Part shown: piece after piece, positions 16,278 through 24,488 of the stretch | How the letters are laid out: each line of letters begins with the position of its first letter | Position numbering within the stretch: the first letter of the stretch is position 1 | IMG/VR virus record: IMGVR_UViG_3300027861_000017 | Coordinates: 27,136-91,135 of that record | Origin: a virus | DNA length: 64,000 bases | Direction: 5' to 3' (one strand) | Position numbers and translations under genes: made by a program | Notes under the pieces: model-generated | Database searches by the model: none | The model's input: the letters and a program-made list of their open reading frames with translations, nothing else | Told to the model about the DNA's origin: nothing

Positions 16278-16751
16278 TCAAACATACTTACTATACATTC
16301 TCATGCCTCTAATAACTCCATGACCACCATTAAATTTAAAATAATACTGCTCATTATCATCCCTCCGTGAAAATAACTTAACATCTGGCAAATCTTTAAT
16401 CATTTCCAACAAAAATGCGTTAAGACCATGACCATCAAATTCAAGATATCCTTCTTTATCGCACTTATGACAAATCTTAACACTGAACTCTCCATGACAA
16501 ACTGGGCATGATCTTGAATCATATAGTAATTCGTAGGGAGGTAAATCAACCCATTCCCCATCCTGATCAGGCTGCCATTGAAGCGTATTTTTGATTGGAG
16601 CTTCACGGGTAACGCCCTCAACAGTATCAAGTGGGACCCTTATTATGATACACCCATTCGTAGCACAAGCCCATCCATCCATAACAAACGGGTAGTTAAA
16701 TTTAAAATCCTCATGCTTGTTGCAAAAGCTTTGTAATAAATCCTTATCCAT
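16278..16751 (-). CDS. Paralogue of 18795-19388, CPVC zinc site
   Basis: 157 residues. N terminus DLLQSFCNKHE and C terminus FDGHGLNAFLLEMIKDLPDVKLFSRRD...FKFNGGHGVIRGMR match the gene at 18795-19388, but here the middle holds only CPVCHGEFSVKICHKCDKEG. The frame resembles a processivity-clamp-like fold loosely; that is not claimed. Confidence 0.85.
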   Translation of the reverse strand: MDKDLLQSFCNKHEDFKFNYPFVMDGWACATNGCIIIRVPLDTVEGVTREAPIKNTLQWQPDQDGEWVDLPPYELLYDSRSCPVCHGEFSVKICHKCDKEGYLEFDGHGLNAFLLEMIKDLPDVKLFSRRDDNEQYYFKFNGGHGVIRGMRMYSKYV

Positions 16752-16769
16752 TATTCATCTCCTTATTGT

Positions 16770-16913
16770 TTATTTTATCTCCCAATCCCCACACCCCTCC
16801 TGCCCAGCTCCAAAATACCCACCATCCTTCCCAGCTATAGAGCATGTTCCATGGCTCCATTGTATTTTGTAGAAGTTTTTGCAACTATCGCATCTTTTAA
16901 TCTCTTCACTCAT
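16770..16913 (-). CDS. Small CxxCxxF zinc-module protein
   Basis: 47 residues: KRCDSCKNFYK ... GTCSIAGKDGG ... CGDWEIK. Matches the recurring small Cys module of this genome. Start ATG 16913. Confidence 0.7.
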   Translation of the reverse strand: MSEEIKRCDSCKNFYKIQWSHGTCSIAGKDGGYFGAGQEGCGDWEIK

Positions 16914-17125
16914 ATTGATTTTATCCTTTTTACTTGAGATTCCAACAACCATCTTTCACCATCGAAAACATATCTAAATAAATATGTTGGCATAAATGGT
17001 AATTTTATTTTTTTGGATATCTCAAAATACACATCTCCTATATTAGCTTCTTTATTTTCGAATCTAAATTTATTACTAGGATATTGTTTTTGAATAAAAA
17101 ATATCTCCTTTAACCTCTTTATCAT
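16910..17125 (-). CDS. Hypothetical basic small protein
   Basis: 71 residues, Lys/Phe/Ile-rich, ending WLLESQVKRIKSI. ATG 17125 with AAGGAGG upstream. Not recognised. Confidence 0.7.
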   Translation of the reverse strand: MIKRLKEIFFIQKQYPSNKFRFENKEANIGDVYFEISKKIKLPFMPTYLFRYVFDGERWLLESQVKRIKSI

Positions 17126-17295
17126 TCTTCTACCTCCTTAAAACATCCATAATGAGAATTATAATCAGTATCTCTTTTTATCCACCATCCCCATTTGTCA
17201 CATGTGGTACCTACTATGCTGTCCATTATATCGGAATAATATTTACAGTTACTGCACTTCTTTTTATTGGAGGTTACAGCACTCTCTTTATTCAT
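17122..17295 (-). CDS. Small CSNCKYY zinc-module protein
   Basis: 57 residues: KKCSNCKYYSD, C32, C51 spaced like the other Cys-module proteins. Overlaps the next start as ATGA. Function unknown. Confidence 0.7.
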   Translation of the reverse strand: MNKESAVTSNKKKCSNCKYYSDIMDSIVGTTCDKWGWWIKRDTDYNSHYGCFKEVEE

Positions 17296-17584
17296 CTCTT
17301 ATCTCACTCTCATAAAGAGCTTGTTCTAGCTCCTCAACTCTATCTTCTAATTCCCTCACTCGTACAAATGCAACATCTGGTCGATGTCCAAACATCTTAG
17401 CTATATCAGCAAGCCTTTGATCTCCACCACAATATTTACAATTCTTACTGATCATATCCTCTGGATCGTCTAGGTATTCTTTGTGGGTCTTATTTAACTC
17501 GATGTATCTCCTCTCTAGACTGAGACAAGATACTACGGCTTGACGTTTACTCTCAAATAATTCTTCAAATTCTATATCGTACAT
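17288..17584 (-). CDS. Coiled-coil protein with CKYC
   Basis: 98 residues: CKYCGGDQRL in the middle and a C-terminal heptad coil (VRVRELEDRVEELEQALYE). Not recognised. Confidence 0.75.
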   Translation of the reverse strand: MYDIEFEELFESKRQAVVSCLSLERRYIELNKTHKEYLDDPEDMISKNCKYCGGDQRLADIAKMFGHRPDVAFVRVRELEDRVEELEQALYESEIRDE

Positions 17585-17642
17585 ATTATTTCCTTTTTTT
17601 ATTGGAGGAGGTAAGCTTTCTTTTTAATTGATACTCTCCTCC

Positions 17643-18044
17643 TTAACGGTTGGATTTTAAAACACTCAATATCCCATCAAGATCTAACCCAACATGAGCC
17701 CATCCACCTCTTTTATTTATAAGTTCAGCTACAGCCAATAAAGATTTATATTGTCCTTTGTCGAATCCATCAGGCACCACCTGGAATAGACAGAACTTAT
17801 CTTTAGTAAAAACGCTATCCACAGCCTCTGCTATGCTAAAAACTCCAGTCATCTCTTTTGTTATTACATATAAATGGAAATAACATTCCTCTTTCTGCCT
17901 GTATTCCTCTTCCTGACATTCTGGAGTCCAATCATCAACAACGGGATTAAAAAAATCTATCTTGTTGGCCTCTAAAAATGGTATTAGCTCATCTCTCCAA
18001 GTACTATTATTATATGTCCCACCTAAAAATACTTTCTTATCCAT
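17643..18044 (-). CDS. Nucleoside 2-deoxyribosyltransferase-like protein
   Basis: 133 residues. KVFLGGTYNNSTWRDELIPFL at the N terminus and FFNPVVDDWTPECQEEE followed by VITKEMTGVFSIAEAVD fit the small Nuc_deoxyri_tr2-type fold, including the acidic SIAEAVD helix. These enzymes or relatives hydrolyse or exchange bases on deoxynucleosides or NAD-like substrates. Activity here is not established; fits with the other nucleotide genes. Confidence 0.8.
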   Translation of the reverse strand: MDKKVFLGGTYNNSTWRDELIPFLEANKIDFFNPVVDDWTPECQEEEYRQKEECYFHLYVITKEMTGVFSIAEAVDSVFTKDKFCLFQVVPDGFDKGQYKSLLAVAELINKRGGWAHVGLDLDGILSVLKSNR

Positions 18045-18069
18045 GTATCTTCTCCTCTATGAGTGTTTA

Positions 18070-18417
18070 TTAAACTTCCTTTTTATAGTTAAACCCGTAG
18101 TCTTTCCAATGTTCACCATCCACAACATCTTCCCAGTCTTTCACCTTCTTGACATGCCATTTTTCATCATTATTTACATCAACTGATGCAATCCCCATTA
18201 CGAAAGGATCGTTTTTTATGGTTGCGCCAACTAAATCTGGTCGGTCATCCACTACAACAGAAAGACCACAAAAATCCATAATCCCCAATTTATCTCTTGT
18301 AGCCAAGGAAACTATATCTCCAACCTCTAGCTTGTCTCCATAAGCATCAACTATGGTTGTTTTTATACCACACTCACCATGCTCACATTCCCCTGAATAT
18401 ACTCTCATCTTCTCCAT
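18070..18417 (-). CDS. Hypothetical beta-rich protein
   Basis: 115 residues: CEHGECGIKTTIVDAYGDKLEVGDIVSLATRD suggests an SH3-like or OB-like barrel; C-terminal KDWEDVVDGEHWKDYGFNY. An ATG at 18408 is also possible. Not recognised. Confidence 0.75.
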   Translation of the reverse strand: MEKMRVYSGECEHGECGIKTTIVDAYGDKLEVGDIVSLATRDKLGIMDFCGLSVVVDDRPDLVGATIKNDPFVMGIASVDVNNDEKWHVKKVKDWEDVVDGEHWKDYGFNYKKEV

Positions 18418-18430
18418 ACCTTCCCCCTCA

Positions 18431-18577
18431 TCAATAAATAAACCTATTCTTCCACCACATTATAACCGCCCACCAATATTGAATCTTCCCACATATCGTT
18501 GCAGTCCAGCTATACCTATGCTCGTGATGTACAAAGTCGGAGCATGTCCAATAACCTATGCGCTTTCTTTTCTTCAT
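18431..18577 (-). CDS. Small Trp-rich protein
   Basis: 48 residues, basic N terminus (MKKRKRIGYWTC) with seven Trp and a hydrophobic end (QYWWAVIMWW). Overlaps the neighbouring stop by four bases. Probably membrane-associated. Confidence 0.6.
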   Translation of the reverse strand: MKKRKRIGYWTCSDFVHHEHRYSWTATICGKIQYWWAVIMWWKNRFIY

Positions 18578-18792
18578 TCCCTCATCCCCATTATAATTCT
18601 AACAATATCTTTACCAAAATGATCTTCTAAATCTTCTATTCCTTCTTTTAATTTATTTAATTCATACTCTATCTTCCATAAATCTTCGGCTATTGTTTTC
18701 GAAAACTCTACATCTAACTTGAAAAGTATATGGTCCTTCCATGCTTCACCATATCTATCTACTAAATAATCTTCAGCTTCTATGGAGTTCAT
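18574..18792 (-). CDS. Hypothetical helical protein
   Basis: 72 residues, helical with repeated acidic/Leu pattern (LNKLKEGIEDLEDHFG). Not recognised. Confidence 0.75.
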   Translation of the reverse strand: MNSIEAEDYLVDRYGEAWKDHILFKLDVEFSKTIAEDLWKIEYELNKLKEGIEDLEDHFGKDIVRIIMGMRE

Positions 18793-18794
18793 CT

Positions 18795-19388
18795 TTATCC
18801 CCTCATCCCCATTATAATCCCATGCCCACCATCAAACCTGAAATAAAAATGCTGTTTCTCATCCCTACGTGAAAATAGTTTAACTCCTGGCAGGTCTTTA
18901 ATCTTTTCTAGTAGGAGTGCATTAAGCCCATGACCATCAAATTCTATCCTTGAATAATCCACAGGGTACATATCTCCATCACCATCACACCTTCCACAAA
19001 TATCACCATCACCAGGGATAATGCCTTCACAATCACAATATTTACAATCGCATTCATAGCTGTTGAACTCTGAATCCAACTCAACATACCCGTCTCCGTC
19101 ACATTCAGGACAGATATTTATCTTACCCACACCTTGACAAGCATAGCATACCTCTTTATTGGGTAATTTGTAGGGAGGTAGATCAACCCACTCCCCTTCG
19201 ATACTTGGTTCCCATTGTAATGTTATAATGCTTCCTACTATATGAGCATAGTGCCAATCATATTGCCTTGGTATTCTTATTGCTATTTGTCCATCTGTAG
19301 CGCATATAAAATCGTCAATAATAAATAGTTCTTGAAATGGACTTGAAGCCGACTTACTGCAAAAGCTTTGTAATAGGTATTTATTCAT
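18795..19388 (-). CDS. Protein with DnaJ-type zinc-finger insertion
   Basis: 197 residues. Between an N-terminal part (LQSFCSKS...DGQIAIRIPRQYD) and a C-terminal part (FDGHGLNALLLEKIKDLPGVKLFSRRD) sits a Cys-rich block: CYACQGVG, CPECDGDG, CKYCDCEG, CGRCDGDG, the four CxxCxGxG repeats of the DnaJ zinc domain. No J domain is present. Paralogue of 16278-16751, which has a shorter finger block. Confidence 0.88.
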   Translation of the reverse strand: MNKYLLQSFCSKSASSPFQELFIIDDFICATDGQIAIRIPRQYDWHYAHIVGSIITLQWEPSIEGEWVDLPPYKLPNKEVCYACQGVGKINICPECDGDGYVELDSEFNSYECDCKYCDCEGIIPGDGDICGRCDGDGDMYPVDYSRIEFDGHGLNALLLEKIKDLPGVKLFSRRDEKQHFYFRFDGGHGIIMGMRG

Positions 19389-19651
19389 CACTCCTCCTCT
19401 TGATCAATAATAATTACTGTCTCAAACGGTGGCATCGGTCCCATATAGTAATGCTGTCCTAGAGTAGACATTAAATCCCACATTTGCCAAGTTGACCATC
19501 CTTCCTCATCTTCTTTTTTTGGTTTATAAGTTTTCATATCCCCTAAAATACCAAGGGAACCACTAACAAATTCTTCATGCTGTTCCTTAAGTATCTTACG
19601 TCCTCTTTCTGTAAGCTTAACTTTAACGTAATGATTTATATTAAATTCCAT
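19388..19651 (-). CDS. Conserved phage protein (winged-helix-like start)
   Basis: 87 residues: VKVKLTERGRKILKEQHEEF and WSTWQMWDLMSTLGQHYYMG...PFETVII are conserved blocks of a phage family of unknown function. Confidence 0.82.
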   Translation of the reverse strand: MEFNINHYVKVKLTERGRKILKEQHEEFVSGSLGILGDMKTYKPKKEDEEGWSTWQMWDLMSTLGQHYYMGPMPPFETVIIIDQEEE

Positions 19652-20208
19652 CACTCCTCCCTCTCCTCAGCTTCAATTAGTCTTTTAGCCCATGCAAGAT
19701 ACTCGTCAATGTGTAGACGTGGATCGGCTTTTATGTCAGGTAGTCCTGGTTTATCGTCCATAATCTGCTCGATAGTTTCAGGCTTAATGGGTGGATCTAT
19801 GATCAAAACATCTTTATTCTGATCAAATGCCTTACATGCCTCTGTAAACCCATCTACGAATGAATTGAAATACAAATCCCCCTTATTAGGTATACCATAC
19901 CTAAGCCTGTCAGGGTCAATAACTCGCACTAACCTGTCTAAACCATCAGCTGTATAATCGTTATAGCTCTCCCCTAAGTCTAGATACACATTATCAATAT
20001 CTTCTGGTACCTCCCCAAACCATATAATAGCCACTCTTTTTGTTTTAGGCTCTTCTTTTACCTCTTTAAAGATATGATCTTTTTTACAATCAGCTTCTTC
20101 ACATAGCCTTGCTGCTGCTGCATCGCAATGATTACACGGTAAATCACCAACATAATACTCATGCTCAAAAACCTTCCCACCTATCTCTACTCTATCTGAT
20201 TCTTTCAT
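19651..20208 (-). CDS. Hypothetical protein, paralogue of 22475-22930
   Basis: 185 residues: LPCNHCDAAAARLCEEADC Cys cluster near residue 25, a middle domain (DGLDRLVRVIDPDRLRYG), and VLIIDPPIKPETIEQIMDDKP, aligned in order with the corresponding blocks (DLIHPDRVTIDV, VYVSPPIIKKESHEEL) of 22475-22930. Function unknown. Confidence 0.8.
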   Translation of the reverse strand: MKESDRVEIGGKVFEHEYYVGDLPCNHCDAAAARLCEEADCKKDHIFKEVKEEPKTKRVAIIWFGEVPEDIDNVYLDLGESYNDYTADGLDRLVRVIDPDRLRYGIPNKGDLYFNSFVDGFTEACKAFDQNKDVLIIDPPIKPETIEQIMDDKPGLPDIKADPRLHIDEYLAWAKRLIEAEEREE

Positions 20209-20217
20209 ATCTCCCTC

Positions 20218-20388
20218 TTATTCCTTACTTAGTATATATTTACAAAGTGATATTATAGTTTCTTCAGTATCAGATAGAGGATCATCGGCTGATCCTAATA
20301 CACGCTTTCTTTGTCTGTATAAAACATAGCAATCCTTAAATAAAATGTTATAATGTGAATCGCTTTCATGTACTTTGTCTATTTCCAT
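20218..20388 (-). CDS. Hypothetical small protein
   Basis: 56 residues, no motif; a helical end (ETIISLCKYILSKE). ATG 20388 preceded by AAGAGGTAT. Confidence 0.6.
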   Translation of the reverse strand: MEIDKVHESDSHYNILFKDCYVLYRQRKRVLGSADDPLSDTEETIISLCKYILSKE

Positions 20389-20447
20389 GTATACCTCTTA
20401 TCTTTTTTTATTGGAGGAGAAGTTGTTCTCTATGTAGCTTTTGTCTA

Positions 20448-20528
20448 TTACTGTTTAACTACGGCAACAAAAAACCATGCTATAGCCCACACTACACCAA
20501 TAATGCATACACATTCTGGCCAACCCAT
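20448..20528 (-). CDS. 26-residue membrane peptide
   Basis: MGWPECVC followed by one membrane segment and VKQ. ATG 20528 with AGGAG seven bases upstream. Short, so only moderately certain. Confidence 0.5.
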   Translation of the reverse strand: MGWPECVCIIGVVWAIAWFFVAVVKQ

Positions 20529-20538
20529 ATTGTTTCTC

Positions 20539-20769
20539 CTATTGCGCAACCTGCCGTTGCATAAACTTCCTATACTCTTCCTGAAAGACTTCCACATCAT
20601 ACACCCCGCCATCTAACTCATACAAGGCACTCATAACATCTTCTGCCTTCTCAGATGTAGAGCTAACTTCACCCTCTATGCCCATCTCCATCATTAGTTC
20701 GTTTATTGCCATGTATAGATATATTAGTTTTTCTCTGCTTATTTTACTATCTGGTAATCTTGGATGCAT
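20539..20769 (-). CDS. Hypothetical helical protein
   Basis: 76 residues, helical, ending YRKFMQRQVAQ. Not recognised. Confidence 0.75.
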   Translation of the reverse strand: MHPRLPDSKISREKLIYLYMAINELMMEMGIEGEVSSTSEKAEDVMSALYELDGGVYDVEVFQEEYRKFMQRQVAQ

Positions 20770-20780
20770 ATTTTACCCTC

Positions 20781-21245
20781 CTAACTATTATCAACCAACA
20801 TTTTCAATACCTTCTTCATCTTGTCATCTTGTAGCGCATTTTTTATTAAAGATATTGTTTCCAATAACCCTTCCATTCTATAGGTATTAATACCTTCTAG
20901 GGCTTTATTTATTTCCTGTATATCTCTTTTAAGAGGTTCTAGGCTCTCTCTAACTTTATCCACCCTTTTATACATAGATGGCATTTGGCTGTCCATCTCT
21001 TCAAACATAGCATAAGAAGACTCTAATTGCTCATCCAAGGCTTCCCTATATGCCTTTTTGATCCTTGCAGACCACCCTTTAAATATAACAACATCCTCAT
21101 CTAACGCTTCGAGGCCTGTTTCTATATCTCGTTTTGATTTTGCTATATACTGTATAACTATCTCGCCAGCTTCTACATCATCCTCAAACGATTTGAATTT
21201 ATCAGCTATTTCCTTTGGTACGTATATGTGTTCTTTTTCACCCAT
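20781..21245 (-). CDS. Coiled-coil hypothetical protein
   Basis: 154 residues, begins KEHIYVPKEIADKFKSFEDDVEAGE; the rest is long helices with heptads (EEMDSQMPSMYKRVDKVRE). TAATG coupling with 21245-21421. Function unknown. Confidence 0.78.
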   Translation of the reverse strand: MGEKEHIYVPKEIADKFKSFEDDVEAGEIVIQYIAKSKRDIETGLEALDEDVVIFKGWSARIKKAYREALDEQLESSYAMFEEMDSQMPSMYKRVDKVRESLEPLKRDIQEINKALEGINTYRMEGLLETISLIKNALQDDKMKKVLKMLVDNS

Positions 21246-21421
21246 TATTCTTCCCCCTCTTCATCTATTAATTCTATGCCTACTAGGGATCTATTTCTAT
21301 ATGTTCCTTTCTCCCTCAACCACATCTCCATAAAATGAACCTCGGTAAAAGTTACATGCTCTTCTCCCATGCCAAACCCATCTGGAGTGCAACACCTTTC
21401 TACACATATAAATTTAATCAT
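21245..21421 (-). CDS. Hypothetical small protein
   Basis: 58 residues: FICVERCCTPDGFGMGEEH, then MEMWLREKGTYRNRSLVGIEL. Stop overlaps the next ATG (TAATG). Not recognised. Confidence 0.65.
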   Translation of the reverse strand: MIKFICVERCCTPDGFGMGEEHVTFTEVHFMEMWLREKGTYRNRSLVGIELIDEEGEE

Positions 21422-21432
21422 TATTCTTCCCC

Positions 21433-21528
21433 TTAATACAATAATAAAAACGACCTAACTCCCATTACGACCATAAGAACGCCAACACCACAAAAGGTTA
21501 TTGAAAATACAATATCCCAGAACATCAT
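21433..21528 (-). CDS. 31-residue membrane peptide
   Basis: Single hydrophobic segment (FWDIVFSITFCGVGVLMVVMGV). Start overlaps the stop of 21525-21956 with GGAGG just before. Confidence 0.5.
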   Translation of the reverse strand: MMFWDIVFSITFCGVGVLMVVMGVRSFLLLY

Positions 21529-21956
21529 TCCTCCTCCCCATAGTAACAATCTAGTAAGTCTTTTATATCCTCTTCATCCCATCCATCATACTCTAAAGCT
21601 AATTGAGTTTCCTGACGATCACCCTCTTCAGATTCCCACTCACAACCACCGTCCAAAAATTGAGGGCAATAGATACCACAATCTCCATTAATGCCCACTA
21701 CTTCGCATACTGACATTCCAGCCGGATAATTACCATCTATAAAAGCCATAGCGTTACCACAATTATCTACGTCTTCCATAGTACGTATAGGTTTATACCC
21801 GCCATTAGCAGCAGCTTCCCCATAACCATCATACACTTCCTTCCTAGACTCTATGGCAGTTTCTTTCAACTCTCTTATGGAAGCCTTTTCTGGGAGTTTA
21901 TCTAGGGCTATTTCCTTAGCTCTTTTATCTAATTCATTTCTAGGACTAAATGTCAT
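21525..21956 (-). CDS. Hypothetical Cys-containing protein
   Basis: 143 residues: helical N-terminal half, then YPAGMSVCEVVGINGDCGIYCPQFLDGGCEW, four Cys likely paired or metal-bound, acidic C terminus. Not recognised. Confidence 0.78.
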   Translation of the reverse strand: MTFSPRNELDKRAKEIALDKLPEKASIRELKETAIESRKEVYDGYGEAAANGGYKPIRTMEDVDNCGNAMAFIDGNYPAGMSVCEVVGINGDCGIYCPQFLDGGCEWESEEGDRQETQLALEYDGWDEEDIKDLLDCYYGEEE

Positions 21957-22207
21957 TATTCTTCCCCAATCTTCATAATAAGTTCTTTAAAAGTTGGTGC
22001 TGTGGTAACACTCCATGGGAAGCCACTGACAAGTGTTACGTCACCATCATCATTCATTTCTATTTCATAGCCATCCCTTATTAGAATACCCATCTTCTTA
22101 ATCCCAGCCTCCATAATGTCAGACTCACTGCGTAACTTACTATAACCTTTCACACAATCCTTAAGACAACTATTACATATTTCAAGTTCTTCTATTTCTT
22201 CACTCAT
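21956..22207 (-). CDS. Small paired-Cys protein, paralogue of next gene
   Basis: 83 residues beginning MSEEIEELEICNSCLKDC, then LRSESDIMEAGIKKM; aligned with 22207-22482 (GICEICNVES, LRSELNIIKAGIEKL). Tandem duplication. Function unknown. Confidence 0.75.
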   Translation of the reverse strand: MSEEIEELEICNSCLKDCVKGYSKLRSESDIMEAGIKKMGILIRDGYEIEMNDDGDVTLVSGFPWSVTTAPTFKELIMKIGEE

Positions 22208-22482
22208 TATTCTTTCTCCCCTACCATTTCAATCAAACTTAATAATGTTGATGCAGATTCTAATTTTGTTCCAACTTCGTCTATTAAATATACATACCGT
22301 TTATTAACGAAATAATTCATCTCACACTCTATGGTTCTGTCATCAAACCCAGTCATGAATTTATTTAATTTCTCAATTCCAGCCTTTATAATATTAAGCT
22401 CGGAGCGCAACCTGTCATTCTCTTTTATGGACTCAACATTACATATCTCACATATACCGCTTAGATCTCTTTCTTCACTCAT
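22207..22482 (-). CDS. Small paired-Cys protein
   Basis: 91 residues from ATG 22482 (AGGAGG upstream). Paralogue of 21956-22207; see there for the shared blocks. Confidence 0.75.
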   Translation of the reverse strand: MSEERDLSGICEICNVESIKENDRLRSELNIIKAGIEKLNKFMTGFDDRTIECEMNYFVNKRYVYLIDEVGTKLESASTLLSLIEMVGEKE

Positions 22483-22930
22483 TATTATCCTCCTTCTCAA
22501 ATCTTTCAAGATCATCTTCCCATGCACAATATTTATCGTAGAAATCTTCTACTGAGTTAAACCATTCTGTTCTTGGTCTCCTAGCTATTAGCTCTTCATG
22601 AGATTCTTTTTTTATTATTGGAGGGGACACATACACACATCTTAATCCGTCATCTGGATGAACATCTATGGTAACTCGATCTGGATGTATAAGATCTACA
22701 TATCCATCAATATAATATGGGTTTAATTTAACATCATCTAATGGTTTCAGTATCTTTAAATTCTTTGATAATTTAACCTTCTGGATAATCCAGTAAGCAT
22801 TTTCTAATTTCGGTTCTTCCCTATCCTCTTTCTGTTTCATTGTTGCTAATTGATCTATGCATTTCTCACACCTTCCACATGAAAAATTCCCGACACAGAT
22901 ATCCCCACTGTATTGATTTTCATCTTTCAT
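22475..22930 (-). CDS. Hypothetical protein, paralogue of 19651-20208
   Basis: 151 residues: CVGNFSCGRCEKCIDQ Cys cluster, YVDLIHPDRVTIDV, VYVSPPIIKKESHEEL and an acidic helical end with DFYDKYCAWEDDLERFEK. Function unknown. Confidence 0.78.
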   Translation of the reverse strand: MKDENQYSGDICVGNFSCGRCEKCIDQLATMKQKEDREEPKLENAYWIIQKVKLSKNLKILKPLDDVKLNPYYIDGYVDLIHPDRVTIDVHPDDGLRCVYVSPPIIKKESHEELIARRPRTEWFNSVEDFYDKYCAWEDDLERFEKEDNNE

Positions 22931-22933
22931 AAT

Positions 22934-23176
22934 TTATCCCTCCCTACTATCTAGAGCTTCATCTAATTCTTCCAAGATCTCAAATATTGAACGCCTAACT
23001 CTTGGTTTATATAGTTGCTCTTTTCCCTCCATATCCGGTATAAACTGAACTATGGGTTTCCCCGCCCTCAACTGACAATCAAAAGGTTCACCATCATGGT
23101 AGGGAGTTGGCTCCGACCTATGGCCCCTACAGCCACCTCTCTCACAAAAATCTTTTTTATTACAAACATACCTCAT
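22934..23176 (-). CDS. Cys-rich protein with shared C-terminal tail
   Basis: 80 residues from ATG 23176. N-terminal YVCNKKDFCERGGCRGH...FDCQ, no membrane segment, and the tail RRSIFEILEELDEALDSREG, the same type as in the membrane proteins at 2.1-7.2 kb, 16 kb away. Supports a modular tail. Confidence 0.8.
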   Translation of the reverse strand: MRYVCNKKDFCERGGCRGHRSEPTPYHDGEPFDCQLRAGKPIVQFIPDMEGKEQLYKPRVRRSIFEILEELDEALDSREG

Positions 23177-23178
23177 AA

Positions 23179-23652
23179 TCAACTCTCCTCCGCATGATGA
23201 TCTACATCGCCATCGTTTAATCTCTTAGCTGTGTTTAAAAATATTGCCGCTAATTCATCCGAATATCCGAATCTCTTTTGATTCATTAATATGCTCTTCA
23301 TTATATTGCCATCCTTGTATCTAAAACTAGCTGACTTCCAATCACATATCATTTCTATTAGATCAATTAGGTCCATGTCTTTTATACCGTTAGGGTGATA
23401 TTCTGGATGGTGGCTGTTATGTTTGTTATGATGATTAGCTCCAACTCTTGTCTTCTCTATGTATTGTTCATGTTCATCAGATCCGTAAGCGTAGGGTTTA
23501 TGAGTGTGTTTTTCGTATTCTTCTTTTTCGGGAGATTGTAGTTTAGTCTGATCGTGCTCCTCACCCCTAGTCATCAACTTTCTTATCACAAAATTAAGGT
23601 AGTTCCTAACTGTTTCCATGTGTCTTAAAGTCCTGAATTTAGATTCTGTCAT
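23179..23652 (-). CDS. DUF5662-family protein
   Basis: 157 residues: HMETVRNYLNFVIRKLMTRGEEHDQTKL, then YGSDEHEQYI, ANHHNKHNSHHPEYHPNG and LIEMICDWKSAS. His/Asp-rich order (H-D ... HHNKHNSHHPE) is the hallmark of this phage family and looks like a metal-dependent hydrolase site (HD-like). Activity unknown. Confidence 0.88.
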   Translation of the reverse strand: MTESKFRTLRHMETVRNYLNFVIRKLMTRGEEHDQTKLQSPEKEEYEKHTHKPYAYGSDEHEQYIEKTRVGANHHNKHNSHHPEYHPNGIKDMDLIDLIEMICDWKSASFRYKDGNIMKSILMNQKRFGYSDELAAIFLNTAKRLNDGDVDHHAEES

Positions 23653-23661
23653 ATTATCTCC

Positions 23662-23949
23662 TCAAGATAAATTCCACAAATGTTTTTCGACCATTTGTTT
23701 AAACCCGTTATCATCTTTTATGTTTTTTGATAGATATTTTAAAGTATCATTTCTCCAGTAAATGTAATCTCCCTTAAATTCATACTCACCAATCAAGCAT
23801 CCCTTGATCATTAAAGTTTTCTCATATTCAAATGGAGATAAGGTATCGTACATTTCAAACTGACACTTTCTACATCGGCACAATACCCTCCATCTACCTC
23901 TCCTAATACGCTGTACTTGGGAAGTGTTGCAATATACGCATCTATTCAT
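23662..23949 (-). CDS. Zinc-ribbon protein
   Basis: 95 residues from ATG 23949. RCVYCNTSQVQRIRRGRWRVLCRCRKCQ is a CxxC-CxC/CxxC ribbon at the N terminus, with Arg-rich loop suited to nucleic acid binding. Function unknown. Confidence 0.75.
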   Translation of the reverse strand: MNRCVYCNTSQVQRIRRGRWRVLCRCRKCQFEMYDTLSPFEYEKTLMIKGCLIGEYEFKGDYIYWRNDTLKYLSKNIKDDNGFKQMVEKHLWNLS

Positions 23950-24163
23950 CTTCCGTTTCACCCCAAACTGTTACGGATGCATGCTTCATAGCATCTATTA
24001 ATAATAATATTAGTTCTGGATCGTCTAATTCTATAGTACCGGTGACAGCCCCACCTAAATCTTTCTGTTTAATCAATATATAATCATCGCCGTCTTCTAT
24101 ATCAAATGATCCATAACAATCGTTGTAGATTGTCCATTTAGTACCCACTGTATATTCTCTCAT
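23942..24163 (-). CDS. Hypothetical small protein
   Basis: 73 residues, beta-rich (YTVGTKWTIYNDCYGSFDIEDGDDYILIKQ), ending in an acidic helix. Not recognised. Confidence 0.75.
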   Translation of the reverse strand: MREYTVGTKWTIYNDCYGSFDIEDGDDYILIKQKDLGGAVTGTIELDDPELILLLIDAMKHASVTVWGETEDE

Positions 24164-24173
24164 ATCCCCATCC

Positions 24174-24482
24174 TTAAAAATAAGTTTCTATCCAACAAAC
24201 TTTCTTACCGGCCCAATTGCTATCTAATGGGGTGTCTGCCCAATCATACAAGTCTTCCATCGCATAATTAAAGTCAACTTGTTCAGCTTCCTCATCTTCG
24301 GCCATCCTCTCAAACTCATCTACTAAATTATCTCTCAACCATATTAGATCTTCGTCTAACCCTTTGTTAATATTAGACAATCTCTTAGCAATTGTACCAG
24401 CTAACTCCTGTACTGATATCTCGTAATCGTTTGCCTTATCCCATACGTCTGATAGGTCTAATTTGTTTATCCAGTTAGCCAT
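24174..24482 (-). CDS. Conserved acidic phage protein
   Basis: 102 residues, helical and acidic, with conserved-looking MEDLYDWADTPLDSNWAGKKVCWI. I recognise this ending from phage hypothetical proteins, without a function. Confidence 0.78.
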   Translation of the reverse strand: MANWINKLDLSDVWDKANDYEISVQELAGTIAKRLSNINKGLDEDLIWLRDNLVDEFERMAEDEEAEQVDFNYAMEDLYDWADTPLDSNWAGKKVCWIETYF

Positions 24483-24488
24483 TACATA

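Noticed and set aside
17585-17642. Terminator from GGAGGAG/CTCCTCC inverted repeat
   Set aside because: No U-run follows on the transcribed strand; the arms are ordinary ribosome-binding-site sequences.
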